Source of the DNA: Ammopiptanthus mongolicus
Lineage: Eukaryota > Streptophyta > Magnoliopsida > Fabales > Fabaceae
Assembly: GCA_039655645.1 (NCBI GenBank)
Contig: CM077347.1
Location: 42,591,033 to 42,655,032 of the forward strand
Reading direction: 5' to 3'
Length of the DNA: 64,000 nucleotides
Made by a program: the position numbers and the translations under genes. Positions within the stretch are counted from its first letter, which is position 1. The number at the start of each line of letters is the position of its first letter. Of this stretch, positions 35,437 through 46,527 are shown one piece after another. A model generated the notes under the pieces. That model was not told the origin of the DNA and ran no database searches. It saw nothing but the letters and a program-made list of their open reading frames with translations.

Positions 35437-36168
35437 GTCATTGAACGGAAGGCGTTGGGAGAAGATGAGTTTCCATTCATTCAATATCTAGCTCAATCTG
35501 GAGCTGTGTACGACGGTGAAGCAATGAGTTATTAGGAGCTTCATATATGGAAGTGTGAAGAAAATGCGTCCACTTCGGGTCTGAGCATAGAAGAAAAGGT
35601 TGAACTTCCTACTGTGAAGGGCCAATTCAAGCAGAAGGACATAGTCTTCATGATTCTGGACGATATTCTTGGAGCACCAGTTAAGTCCAGTATTGTATTG
35701 TCTGATTGTGAGACTGCATGGGATGAATATGAGTATAAAAAGGACTTGTTGTCTTCGATCAATTGCAAGGGCAAGACTCAGATAAAGTGCGCGGGCATGG
35801 AAACTCTGACCGTCCAGTACCCCTTCAAGATATCCACCTGCATGGTCCAGCTGAACCCTCAGTGGCTCTCAGTAGTGTGCTTGGAAAAGATGCAAATCTT
35901 GATAACACAACTGAAAGTGCTACTCCTTCTACCTCGGTGCCTCCCGAAATTAAGGACTATGTTGATAAGGCAATGGGAGTATGTTTTCTCAGTTTGATAT
36001 CTATGCCTGTTAGACTGAAATATTTGTTATATTCAAAATATTCTAAGTATAGAATTGCGTCCAATAACTTGTTAGAACATGCTCAATAACTTGTTAAAAA
36101 TTATATGCGTCTAATCTGTTTATAACATAATCTTAGGGGGAGCCAAATTGCTCTTTGAAAGGTATTTG
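35437..36168 (+). pseudogene. Extra ORF of copia B, third part and 3' spacer
   Basis: The frame reads VIERKALGEDEFPFIQYLAQ, a stop at 35533-35535, then a 127-residue open stretch (35614-35997) with EEKVELPTVKGQFKQKDIVF and a frame change around 35780. A second frame (35763-36089) continues with SVPPEIKDYVDKAMG. The rest (36090-36168) is spacer with a purine-rich CTTAGGGGGAGCC. This looks like the C-terminal half of the extra ORF. Its function is unknown. Confidence 0.45.
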
Positions 36169-36853
36169 TGTTGGAAAATTTATTCCAAAATAATTTGTTT
36201 TTAGAAAATTTTAAACATATTCTTTATTATTATTTATTAAAATTAATTTTCGTAACATTTTCGTTAATAGTTGGATTTAGTTTTATTACCCTGTAATGGT
36301 TTTAATTGCTTTATGTTTTATACATTGAAATATTTCCAAACGAGCAAATATATATATATGCACATCAATGCAATTAATTAAATTGGTGAATAATATTCCA
36401 AACTTTTGTAACGTTACTATGCTAGACTACAAAAGGCTATTGATTTTGGGAGACATTCAATTTTTGGGGGTTGGTCTGTGTGTGTGTATTATGAAAATGA
36501 CACTCTCAAGAATGAAGTTGTATGTGTATTTGGGTGTAGAAGGAGAATGGAGTATTTTGAAAAACTCATGAAGTGGTTTCTTCAAAAGCAAAAGAAAATT
36601 TTTTTCTTCTCTTCTTTTTCTCATTTTAAGTGTATCAGAGTTGATAATATTCTTGCTGTTCTAAGTACCCAAAATATATTCTGGAAGAGTCTGTTAAATC
36701 CTGGGGGATATTCGCATTATTATAATTATTGTGACGAAATAATCCTTAAGGACAGTGTGATTTCACACGTCTCAGACTATAAACTTTTTGTTGTTCTTCT
36801 TCTTTTTCATATATTTATTTTATTTATTTTAATTATTTATTATTTTTCTAACA
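36169..36853 (+). repeat. 5' LTR of copia F
   Basis: It begins TGTTGGAAAATTTATTCC and ends TTTTTCTAACA. It matches 40222-40903 with small indels, such as an extra ATATAT near 36350. No standard tRNA primer site directly follows it. Confidence 0.88.
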
Positions 36854-36989
36854 ATCTTAAGGATTATTTCCTATAAAAAATCTTGTAGATTACTTTGTTT
36901 GGTTTGTTGGGAATGAACACAGACATGAAGTTCTTTCATTCTACTTTATTTATTGTTTCCTTTGTTTTAGGAAAAAAAAAAAAAAAGAG

Positions 36990-37104
36990 TTTTTATGCTA
37001 CTGCTCCACATCTCACCAAACTACGTGAAGAGTCTCTCAAGAGACCAGGACTCAAGGTAGAACTTTGTGAGTGGTTAGAAAATAATCTGAATATGATGCT
37101 ATGA
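36990..37104 (+). pseudogene. Unidentified short coding-like stretch inside copia F
   Basis: After a TTTGTTTTAG that resembles a splice acceptor and an A-run, a short frame reads APHLTKLREESLKRPGLK and continues to a stop at 37102-37104. It looks more protein-like than its surroundings but is not a copia domain I recognise. It might be a captured host exon or chance. Confidence 0.25.
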
Positions 37105-39242
37105 GAAATATGTGTATCTTCCACTATTCCTTTATTTGTTGGATGTACTTAAACGGGGACCGTTTCTTGTTGGTGTATTCGGCTGGAAGCACTTAAGCGG
37201 TGGGAGTCATTTCCTTTTGTGGGTATTTGAGTTGAAAGGCGTCAGTGCTAATTCTAATTACTACTTCCTAGGTCTTTAGCCTATGGTTCATTCATTCCAC
37301 TCTCTATTTCTTATTTTATTTGTAAATAAGTTCAAATTTGCAAATGAGTTGAATCGATATGAATTCAATATTTTCAACATCACTGGGACAGTATCGCCCA
37401 GTGACAGACCCACTGGCGGTCCAGTTGCAGCAGCTGAGAAAATTTCTTTTTGCAAAGCTTTGTGTTCGGTTTGGTCATGATTTGTATTTTTATCATGAAG
37501 ATCAAGTGGCCATTATTTAACACTAATTGTTTTGATTGATAAGATATAGTATCGGTTTCTTTCCAATGATGTCAATAGAAGTAGGCAACAGGTGGCTATA
37601 TTATATCATCAAGTAACTGCAGGTCATGTCCTAATATGTTAGAAAGGTTGGAGAAGGCAGCTTCTTGAAGATACTTTGTGAAAAGAAAAAAAGAGGTATT
37701 ATACTCAAATAGATAATCGATGGTAAGTCATTATGTGAACTTTTTTAAGAAGATACATGTTCAGCTTAATTAATGGTTTTCCTCAGACCATTTGTGCTCT
37801 TTAAGAATTAGATAGATCGATGTGCATGACTAATATTATTTTATAACATGATCGGTTAATGATTATTGAATGATGAAATCTGATTGATTTGGAGGCATGT
37901 TGACTCAAGACACCTTTAAGGCTATTATGGATGAGGATGCAATGAAATGGTTTGAATTTGGTATATGAATGTATTATTATTCTGTGCTGAAAGGAATTCG
38001 TTCAAAGTGTAGTACCGCACCTTTTCTTCTCTTCAATTTAATTTAGCAACTTTTTTATGTGTAAGAGTATGATATTGGTTGCTGGAAAATTTAAAGGAGT
38101 GATAAAGAAAAGTAGGTAAAAATTGAAGTTGTCTTGGAAATATTTTGAAAGGAAAAAGGAAAAAGATATCCTTCCTATTTGATCTTTATCTATTTTAGAA
38201 TTTTGGATCTTGATGACTCTCTTGTACTATTGGAATCTTGAAAATTTTACTATATTATGTTTTATGATGATATGGAATTTCATCTATGATAATGAGATAG
38301 TGTGATGCTTTGTTGTAAGAAAAAATGTTATTGGTTCCATGGGTTCTCATCTAAGAAAGCTATGATGGTTTTAGTTGAAAAGAGATTGTGAAGATTTTGG
38401 GTGTTAAAATCATAAGGAAGGTGATAGTATAATGCTATCACAAGAGTATTATGTTTGAGAAACTTTTTACAAGTTTGGTCTCTTTGAAGCTAGACTGGTG
38501 GCAGCCCTAATGATACTATTTAACACCCATTTGAAGGAAAAATAAAATGTGAGATACCATGAATCATGGTACTCTATATAGTGGTTTTTCCACTGTATTA
38601 AAAAGACACAATGATGTTAACATTATTTTAAAAATAATTTATTTTGAGCTTAAATTCCAGATGTTTTAAAATTCGCTTTTTCTATAATTTAATTCTCCTT
38701 TTTATTTTAATACTTTGATTTCTTTATATTACTCCTTAATGCCTTTTAATGCTTTGTCCTTTATGTTAAAAGGAAATTTAATCGAGAGTCTTTAAAAGGC
38801 TTTTAATCCCAACGTGTTTCATTTATCATTTTATGACATTGAAATGCTTTTAATAAGTTTTAAAATTATTAAATCAAATGTTTATTTGGTTTAAAACTTG
38901 AACGGTGCTTTGTTTCATTTGTGTGAGAAGTCTTTATTTCTCTTTGAATTCAAATTAAATGTAATGGAAAATATTTATGGTTTGGTCAGCTACGATTGAG
39001 AATGGAAAGTCATATGATCATACATTTGCATGCCTATGTATGAAAAGGTATGTCGCTCCTCCTAGCCCAAAGACAAACTTGGTCTAAGGAGATGATATAA
39101 TTATTGTTGTTATTCTCAAGTTTATCTTATGACAAATTTAAAATAATGGATGGTAAACTTCGGGATTACCGAGTATATTTGTGCCAATAAATTTTTTTTT
39201 ACCTCCTACACTTTTGTGGAGGATGAACTGTGATATCCAATT
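37105..39242 (+). other. Non-coding interior of copia F
   Basis: About 2.1 kb of AT-rich DNA with no ORF of note and no pol motif that I can detect. A TPSDRPTGGPV-like string near 37400 does not extend. This may be decayed pol, foreign filler or captured intron sequence. Confidence 0.4.
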
Positions 39243-39899
39243 GTGGATTTTCCATTGTATTATAAAAATACAATGATGATAACCAGAACTCGGATTATGT
39301 GTTCACCTTTATGGTGGTTTAATTACTTGGAAATCAGCCAAACAAAATTTATTGTTAAATATACAATGGGGTCAGAGTTAATTTCTCTGAAATTGGCTGA
39401 TAATGAGGCTGAGTGGTTGAAAAACTTCTTAGCAAATATTTTATTTTGAGTTAAACTAACTCCTTATGTGTTGCGATTGCCAAGTGGCAAAATATATATA
39501 TATATTTTAGATATATACGTATGTATTACAATTTTAGAAAGTAGCTACTTAATGATGAGGCCTAATTTTTGTGAGGTCAAAATGAATTTGACCGATCTTC
39601 TCACAAAGCAAAAAACTAATGAGTAAAACATCGGGGGGGAATGAGACCTGAGTCAATGTGAAATTAACGGTGATGGTAACCCAACCTTTGTGATTGGAGA
39701 TCCCATGAAGAAGGTTCATCTGGGTAAAAACAAATCACTTGTTAGTTCTGCTAGCACCAATAATTTCGTCCCTTCCTATGATGTGAGAAGTGCTAGACTG
39801 CATATATTGAGGAATAAGCCGAAAGCTTTTAATGTATTTCATATCCCTTATAGGTGGTGTATGAAGTGCAACATAAACGTGATGAAATCACCTATATGA
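39243..39899 (+). pseudogene. RNase H and pol end relic of copia F
   Basis: MGSELISLKLADNEAEWLKN at about 39365-39425 is a damaged copy of the copia RNase H motif (S-E-I-A-x-x-E-A-EWL). Downstream, a LTDLLTKQK-like tail (about 39585-39610) and DGNPTFVIGDPMKKVHLG (39670-39725) are typical of the 3' end of Tork/Tnt-type copia pol. There are many stops. Confidence 0.6.
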
Positions 39900-40212
39900 G
39901 TGTCGAGTGGGGCCGCTTGTATGAGATTGCGGCATAATCTCTAGAGCACTCATGAATTATTAGGCACGCGCATGGTCTATTGGCGCAAAACAGCATAATA
40001 GCAAGAATTGTGGGGGTGTGATGTGATTGGTAGACCTCTAACATACACTAAAGTGTTTTGGTTCATAGAAGTTTACTTCACCGACTCACTTGCATGGTAT
40101 CCTTCAATCTAGGTCTGGTTCATAGTCCAAAAGACACCAGATTCGAAGCATTAACATCTATGTGATCAACTCTAAACTTTATTGTTTCTTTTCACAAATT
40201 ATTTTGAAGTAT

Positions 40213-40221
40213 GTGGGGGAT
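40213..40221 (+). other. Polypurine tract of copia F
   Basis: GTGGGGGAT stands immediately before the 3' LTR start TGTTGG. Confidence 0.7.
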
Positions 40222-40903
40222 TGTTGGAAAATATATTCCAAAATAATTTGTTTTTAGAAAGTTTTAAACATCTTCTTTATTACTATTTATTAAAATTAAT
40301 TTTCTTAACATTTTCATTAATAATTGGATTTAGTTTTATTATCCTTTAATGGTTTTAATTGCGTTATGTTTTATACATTGAAATATTTTCAAACGTGCAA
40401 ATATATATGCATATCAATGCAATTGAATTGGTGAATAATATTCCAAACTTTTGTAACGTTACTATGCTAGACTACAAAAGGCTATTGATTTTAAGAGACA
40501 TTCAATTTTTAGGGGTTGGTCTCTGTGTGTGTGTGTGTATTATGGAAATGGCACTCTCAAGAATGAAGTTGTATGTGGATTTAGGTGTAGAAGGAGAATG
40601 GAGTATTTTGAAAAACTCATGAAGTGGTTTCTTTCAAAGTAAAAGAAAAATCTTTTCTTCTCTTCTTTTTCTCCTTTTAAGTGTATCAGAGTTGATAATA
40701 TTCTTCCTGTTCTAGTACCCAGAATATATTCTGGAAGAGTCCGTTAAATCCTGGGGGATATTCGCATTATTATAATTATTGTAGCGAAATAATCCTTAAG
40801 GACTGTGTGATTTCACACGTCTCAGACTATAAACTTTTTGTTGTTCTTCTTCTTTTTCATATATTTATTTTATTTATTTGAATTATTTATTATTTTTCTA
40901 ACA
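40222..40903 (+). repeat. 3' LTR of copia F
   Basis: A 682-bp copy of the 5' LTR with the same TGTTGG...CTAACA ends. A few substitutions and a longer GT run (about 40525-40538) separate the two copies. Confidence 0.88.
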
Positions 40904-40940
40904 ATTTATTCAATCAAATTTAATATTTTTCCTCATCATC

Positions 40941-40955
40941 AAATGGGGGAGATTA
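40941..40955 (+). other. Polypurine tract of copia B
   Basis: AAATGGGGGAGATTA, preceded by a CATCATC stretch common before the polypurine tract in SIRE-type copia elements, is followed by the 3' LTR. Confidence 0.65.
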
Positions 40956-42115
40956 TGGCTTCCGACCCCTCAAAGTTTTGGTGTTAACAAAAAGATTAAA
41001 AATAGATGAATAAGTCTCTTTATTATCTAATATGTGTTGTTAAGTGCCCAGGTTTGAAAGTTCAATGACTTTCTCTATATAAACGTCTATCGTAATTAGT
41101 TTACAGTTAATGGACGTAAGTTTATTGGTCCAAGAATGAGAACTCATAAAGTTATATAAGAGTCCAATCAAACTGGTTTTAATTTATGAAACTAATATAC
41201 GTTTTTCTCACATATTCTAATAGACCGTCCATACAAAGAAATAACTTAGTCTTAAAGTTAAACACAAATTCAAAATGCTATTCATACAAAGCTTTAAATG
41301 TCTGATAAAACATAGTACCCTCGAAACAAATAAAAGCATGTCTCTTCCTGAAAAAAGTATGTTGCTGCCAAGTTGACTATTCCAAGAAAGGAAAGACAAA
41401 GAAGAACTTTCATATACAACAAAACAAGGCCACTCTATTTTCAGCTAAAACTGATAACTATGCTGCTTTTCAGAAGAAGTAGAACAAGCTATCAGAACAA
41501 ACATGCTTCAATGGACTTAAGCATTTAATGCTTTATCAGAACGAATATATTTATCACTGTTGTGAAAAAGATTTATGAAGACTGGTTCAAAGGCTTGAAG
41601 GCTATAAGTACATGTAGATTTCAGAAGAAAGGAACAAAAACGTACATACAAGCATTCAAACATCTTTCACGTAAAAGAAAATTCTTTTTGGCAATCTTAT
41701 TGTGCTTTAAACTTTCATATTACTCTCTGCGTAGAGTTTGATTTACAACTGAGCTTAAATCTTTACATTCTCACACATAGTGAGTTGATTCAATTTATTC
41801 CAAAAACACTCTTTATCATATTGAGTTGAGCCTGCAGAGGCTTTTCTATAAAAGAATACTTGGATTACCTGAAGAGGTCAGTGTACTTTAGTGGAAAAAC
41901 CTTCAAGTCGAAGGGACTGGATGTAGATCTTTTTTTTTTTTTTTTTTGGCAAAATAGGCATGCTAAAGCATCACTATGATGAAAGGCATCCCAACTAGGT
42001 TGGCACCCCAAACACTACCAATCATATGCAGCACCCCTAGAATTTATTAAAAAAGATGAAAAGAATACAAAAAAATAAGGAACAAGGGGGGCAAAAAACC
42101 TGACCCTTGGAAGAA

Positions 42116-42925
42116 TTATGTAAACCTATAACTAGATAAACCATTCCTATCTCTAAGGAAATCATTCACAATAAATCTTGGGATTGTGTCCCACCAAAAG
42201 AAGTTATGAATTTCTAAACCATGAGAGGCTAATCTATCTGCACAAGAATTCCCTTCCCTATAAATATGGGTAGAAACAAACATCATCTTCTTGGTTAGCT
42301 CAATACAGTTCCTCCATATATTCTGCATCTTCTAGGGGACAATTTCATAATTTTTCAGAGCACTGATGACTAACTGAGAATCACATTCTAACCAAAAAAA
42401 ATTCCAACCTCTGTCAGAAGCAATTTCAATTGCAAACATTGCTCCAAATAGCTCAGCCTGAAAAGCATTCAAGATTCCCAGATTAGCAGAGAAGCACCCT
42501 AGGGCAGCAGCTGTGTGATGTCTGGAAATTCCATCACAAGAAGCCATACCAGGACTACCTTTAGCAGCTCCATCTGTATTGCATTTTACCATATATCTGC
42601 TAGGAGGATACCAATTAACCTCAATGATTCTGGGAGCATAGGGGCAGTGACCATTGACTTTAAAAGCTTTCAAAATACTGAAATCTGTAATGGAGTTTGA
42701 CATCTTCCCTTTGCTTGAGTTCCCGGCCAAAGAACCATTAGAGATAATCAAATTTTTAGCTGACTGTAAACTAATTAGTTTATTGTCAAACCTTAATTTA
42801 TTCCTGCAGAACCAGACAGTCCAAATCAAATTTACCATGGCAGCATCCACAACATCCATCAATTGTGTACCCCAATTCTTTTTCAAAGAAGAGAACAATG
42901 CTTGAAAAGATCGATGTACAATCAA
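42116..42925 (-). pseudogene. LINE RNase H domain
   Basis: Residues VKCNTDGAAKGSPG (first catalytic Asp), FQAELFGAMFAIEIA (Glu) and FWLECDSQLVISAL (Asp) form a plant LINE RNase H (RVT_3 type). A TAG at about 42329-42331 splits off the last part (42116-42328), which has REGNSCADRLASHGL with the final Asp. The catalytic set is all visible but split by one stop. Confidence 0.9.
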
Positions 42926-44124
42926 TAGAAGTACCTAACAAACCTGCTAACCAACTCCAAAGTGAGTGAGCAAAGGGGCATGACAGGAAAAGGTGCTGAG
43001 AATCCTCAGCAGCAGGTCCACAAAGACTGCAACAAGATACAATGAAGCAGCCCCTCTTCCATAAGTTGTCATCTGTTGGCAACCTGTCATGAAGAACTCT
43101 CCAAAGGACAAATGATTTGGAAGGAGGAATGCAGCTCTTCCAAACAGACTTGTACCAAGACACACCCTGACCATTTTCTGTTAAAAAATTATAAGCATCC
43201 TTAAAGGACATATTCCCTGAATCAGATCCTTCCCACATAAGTCTATCATCACAAGGGAAAGCAGGAATCCCAATTCTATCAATCTCACTTCTTATTGCAG
43301 GAAAATGGATAAGAAGGCTAGTAGGAATTGACCATCTACCATTCTCTAAGAAGTCACATAAGTTGGCCCTCAAGCTCTTAGCAGTTTCAGTTGACAGCCC
43401 AATTAAATCCCCAATTGTTCTTGATAACCATTTGTCATTCCAAAAATTGATGCAGTCACCCGAACCAAGGTTCCAAACTGAGTTTTCCATCACAGTTGAG
43501 TAGAATTGTTTAATTCCTGACCAGATTGAGGATGAAATGTGATAATTGATTGCAATATTGTTCTTTATAGTCCTTGCTTTGATGATCTCGCACCATTGTA
43601 AATTTGAGGTGGTGAAGTCCCAAGCTAATTTCAGCATGCCTGCCTTGTTGATTGTCTTAACTGACCTCAAACCTAACCCTCCTTCATTTATAGGTTTGCA
43701 CACTTTGGTCCAAGCCACCGTTACAACTTTCTTCACAGCAATGTCTCCAGACCAGACAAAATTCTTGATCCATTTATCCATTAATTTCAGCAAACTAGAA
43801 GGCCAGCAATAGACCATAAAACTGTAAACCATCATGCCAAAGATGATAGATTTCACTAACTCCACTCTTCCCATTATAGATAAAAGAGACCCCTTCCAAG
43901 ATGACAGTTTAGATTTTATTCTATCAGCAATTGACTGCAAATGAACTCTCCTAGGCCTGCCTTTGAACAATGGAACACCAAGATAGTTGAAGGGAATGGC
44001 ACCATTAGAGAAGCCTAGCAAGTCAGCAATTGAGCTACTTCTGGACTGAGACAAGCTAGCAGCAAAAAACCTTGACTTTTCCTTGCTAATCACCTGACCA
44101 GATGCTTGTTCACAAGAAGAAAAC
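42926..44124 (-). pseudogene. LINE RT C-terminal region with zinc-binding domain
   Basis: The open frame begins inside the element with SGQVISKEKSRFF, the conserved motif after the RT palm. It continues with NYLGVPLFKGRPRR and the LSSWKGSLLSIMGRVELVKS thumb motif. The reverse-transcriptase zinc-binding domain follows, with SFVLWRVLHDRLPTDDNLWK, CSLCG and a HLFLSCPFA motif. The first dozen codons of the open frame (44125-44153) lie in host LTR, so the true protein began further upstream in lost sequence. A frameshift near 42925 separates it from RNase H. Confidence 0.9.
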
Positions 44125-44319
44125 ATGTAGATCTTGGGTTGAGAGTGAACCAAGATAAATCTCTTGTGTGCTTATGTTTCTCCCTTATCATTTGTGATTA
44201 TTTTATTTGTCACTAACATTGGGGATTGCAATTGTCACTAACTATGTTTTGCCAAAGTTTTTCTAAAAATTGAAGAAACACAATTCAACCCCCTTCTCGT
44301 GTTTCACTTGTTTACTTCA

Positions 44320-44468
44320 TGTGAGAGGTTAGCAACATTGACAGTGAAATGGTGAGTAGCATTAGAATCAAGGTAACAAGACTAGGAGTTAACCCAATCG
44401 AAGTGGGCAAGTGGCAATCATGGCTTGTGGGGAGGAAGCTGAAGAAGGTTGCATATCTGTGGTGCTAG
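44320..44468 (-). pseudogene. Copia protease relic
   Basis: The minus strand reads CYLDSNATHHFTVNVANLSH, a damaged form of the copia Asp-Ser-Gly-Ala-Thr protease motif with its His-rich follow-up. It is only about 150 bp, caught between the end of copia B and the start of the CACTA element. Confidence 0.6.
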
Positions 44469-44487
44469 CACTAGTGCAATAAACATG
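44469..44487 (+). repeat. CACTA terminal inverted repeat (left)
   Basis: CACTAGTGCAATAAACATG begins with the CACTA motif that names the superfamily and lies at the 3' end of the transcription unit. Confidence 0.8.
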
Positions 44488-44489
44488 TT

Positions 44490-44845
44490 TAAAATCGGTT
44501 AAAAATATCATTCTAAATCGGTTATGGAACCGATGTAGACACAGATGATGTAGAATGTAAGACCTTTTAACATCGGTTTTTAACTGATGTTGAAAATTAA
44601 CTTTCCACATCGGTTATAAAACAAACCGATGTTGAAAGTGCTCATTCAACAGATTAATAATTATTGAAAAAGAACTTTTCATATCGGTTATAATATAGAA
44701 CCGATGTTGAAATTTATAATTCAACATCGGTTTGGTCGTGTAACCGATTTTGAAAGTTACTTTTCACATCGGTTATAACTCAGAACCGATTGAAATTGAT
44801 AGTTCAGCATCGGTTCTCTATTGTAACCAATGTTGATAGTCCAAT
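44490..44845 (+). repeat. CACTA subterminal repeat cluster
   Basis: At least 14 copies of ATCGGTT or its complement AACCGAT occur in about 350 bp. Many are arranged head to head as CATCGGTTATAAnnnAACCGATGTTGAAA. In En/Spm, clustered subterminal motifs in both orientations bind the TNPA-type protein; these probably do the same. Confidence 0.8.
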
Positions 44846-45139
44846 TTTTTGTTAAATACTCTGTTTTAAACCAGTGGCAATCCTTAACCCTGTTTCATAT
44901 ATGTACAACCAGAACAATCCCAGCCAAAATAGAATCCCAACAATAACATAATCCAAATCACTATATACTAATTAAGCCAAACTATACTATATTGATTATG
45001 CAAAAGTCAGCTTTTGATTCAACAAACTCAATTAATTATATAATGTAATAAATTCAAACTAATTAATTAAACACATAACAAAGAAACAGCAAAGATATAT
45101 AACAAATTAAACTAATTGAAGAAATAAAATGTCATCCAT

Positions 45140-46440
45140 AAATTAATGTTCAGAAGTCATCTCAAGAAAGAAGTTTGCCCAACGCTCCTTGATGTCCTTA
45201 ATGTCCTCTTCAGAGAATGCTCCCGGATTGTCAAAAATCTGCACATTATAACTAATCAACTATAACTATACATAATTAATCTATAACTATTTACAAATGT
45301 TATTAGTTAATTACCTCCTTCCATCAATCTATAATACTCGCGGAGACAATGTTGAACATCCACTTCATGACATAATATCCGCACTCCCAGTTGCCACGTT
45401 GCCTATGACACTACAAATGAATACACAATTTGAATATATAATGAGTAAAAACATAATAGTAACTATTTTACACTGCAATTGAATCTCTGGTACTAATTAA
45501 TAAACTACTTACACTAGGGTAAATCCACCTAATAGGCCTGGGCCTACCACCATCCAAAACACGACTTGCGTTCATAGATCTATCATAATTAAGAAAATAT
45601 GAATTTAAAGTATGTCATATATATTTCAGAGTAATTAAAAAAGCAAATGTAGTAGAAATTAAATTAATTAAAAGCTTACGTTGCAACAATAAGCTTGATT
45701 TCTTTCGTCGGCTTCCTTCCCAACGAACAAAAGAAGACCACAACACTCATACCACGACAGATGATCAATAATTGCCAATGTTTACTGCATTTGGAAATAG
45801 TTAGAGACAAGTCACAGATAATTATAAATCACTAGTAAAACTTGTACTTACAGATGGAGGTAAGGTGTAGAACTGTTTTTTGCCTTCATCAAGCACACGT
45901 CGCATGTACGCGGTAATCTCATCTGACCTAAGTGCCTCACCCTGAATTGTTGAGGGTCAAGGAATCCATAAAGATGGAGGTTACCCCTATCAATACACAG
46001 GCGATGCAGATACCTAAGATATTGAAATAAATATTAATTATAATAGTTAAAAACTTAATTAGTTAACTTACAAATTAATTAGTTGAAATAACATAACTTA
46101 CGTGCACCATAATGAGACAACTATCATGCAAAGCATTTCACTATCAATGCATATCTCCATAATGTCCCTCTGGGGGATATAGAAAGTGGCGGGCTTGCCA
46201 TCGTGTTCCAAATTTATAAAAGCGGACTCCTTCCCAAGTTTCACAGCCGCTAATGTGAGACGTTCCAGAGCATCAAGTTCAACATCCTTGTCAATTCCCT
46301 AAATAGCAAATATAGAACATTAGTAAACACGGTTAACTTATTGAATGATTATATGAATACCTTCGATGAACCAAACGCCATAAGTTTTCTCGGATCCGAC
46401 CTAGGCCTTTTGGGTCGATGATCTTTTCCATCATCCTAAA
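45140..46440 (-). pseudogene. Ulp1-like C48 cysteine protease gene carried by the CACTA element
   Basis: Exon-like segments on the minus strand spell SDEITAYMRRVLDEGKKQF (45860-45945), then HWQLLIICRGMSVVVFFCSL (catalytic His region, about 45725-45783). Next come DGGRPRPIRWIYPS (about 45500-45560) and a WECGYYVMKW motif with the catalytic Cys codon at 45381-45383. The end is DNPGAFSEEDIKDIKERWAN (about 45175-45235). The pieces are separated by AT-rich gaps that look like introns. Ulp1/SUMO-protease-like genes are common passengers in plant CACTA and MULE elements. The exon structure was not resolved, so intactness is unknown and the gene call is provisional. Confidence 0.65.
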
Positions 46441-46527
46441 CAACAGAGGTAAAGCATTAGTAAACACAAGTAAACACAATTAAATTATTTCAATTGTAAA
46501 TATAGAAAAACATAAGTAAGTGAACAA

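Larger units (their letters stand above)
36169..40903 (+). mobile_element. Degenerate Ty1/copia element F
   Basis: Two near-identical LTRs of 685 and 682 bp (36169-36853 and 40222-40903), both TGTTGG...CTAACA, flank about 3.4 kb of mostly non-coding DNA. ATTTG (36164-36168) and ATTTA (40904-40908) could be a target duplication with one change. Only an RNase H relic near the 3' end is recognisable as copia, so most of gag-pol has been lost or replaced. It sits between the extra ORF and the polypurine tract of copia B. Confidence 0.85.
41932..44124 (-). mobile_element. 5'-truncated LINE (L1-type, RNase H-bearing)
   Basis: The element is on the minus strand. Its poly(A) tail is the T-run at 41932-41949. 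ATGTAGATCTT is directly repeated at 41921-41931 and 44125-44135. The 2.2 kb insert encodes the C-terminal RT region, a reverse-transcriptase zinc-binding domain and an RNase H domain, then about 160 bp of 3' untranslated region. The 5' part, with ORF1, endonuclease and the RT palm, is missing. 5' truncation is usual for target-primed reverse transcription. Confidence 0.93.
6556..44319 (+). mobile_element. SIRE/Maximus-like Ty1/copia element B, 5'-truncated and interrupted
   Basis: Plus-strand copia domains run in copia order: the protease-to-integrase linker, integrase, RT and RNase H, ending with a TKPLPED motif near 9815. An extra ORF region, a polypurine tract (40941-40955) and a 3' LTR (40956-44319) follow. 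The parts present are 6556-10597, 33203-34153, 35437-36168 and 40904-44319. The gaps are insertions of gypsy C, solo LTR E, copia F and, within the 3' LTR, a LINE. The gag and 5' LTR are absent, cut at the junction with element A. The extra ORF between pol and the 3' LTR fits the SIRE/Maximus lineage. All frames are damaged. Confidence 0.8.
40956..44319 (+). repeat. 3' LTR of copia B, interrupted by a LINE
   Basis: The LTR starts TGGCTTCCGACCCCTC and ends CTTGTTTACTTCA. Without the LINE it is about 1.17 kb. It matches solo LTR E (1283 bp, opposite orientation). The exact ends are inferred from where the two copies stop matching. Confidence 0.75.

Noticed and set aside
34154..44319. A single large element with terminal inverted repeats
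   Set aside because: The inverted ends are two LTR copies of the B family, one solo and reversed (E) and one the 3' LTR of B. The DNA between them is explained by B, F and the LINE.
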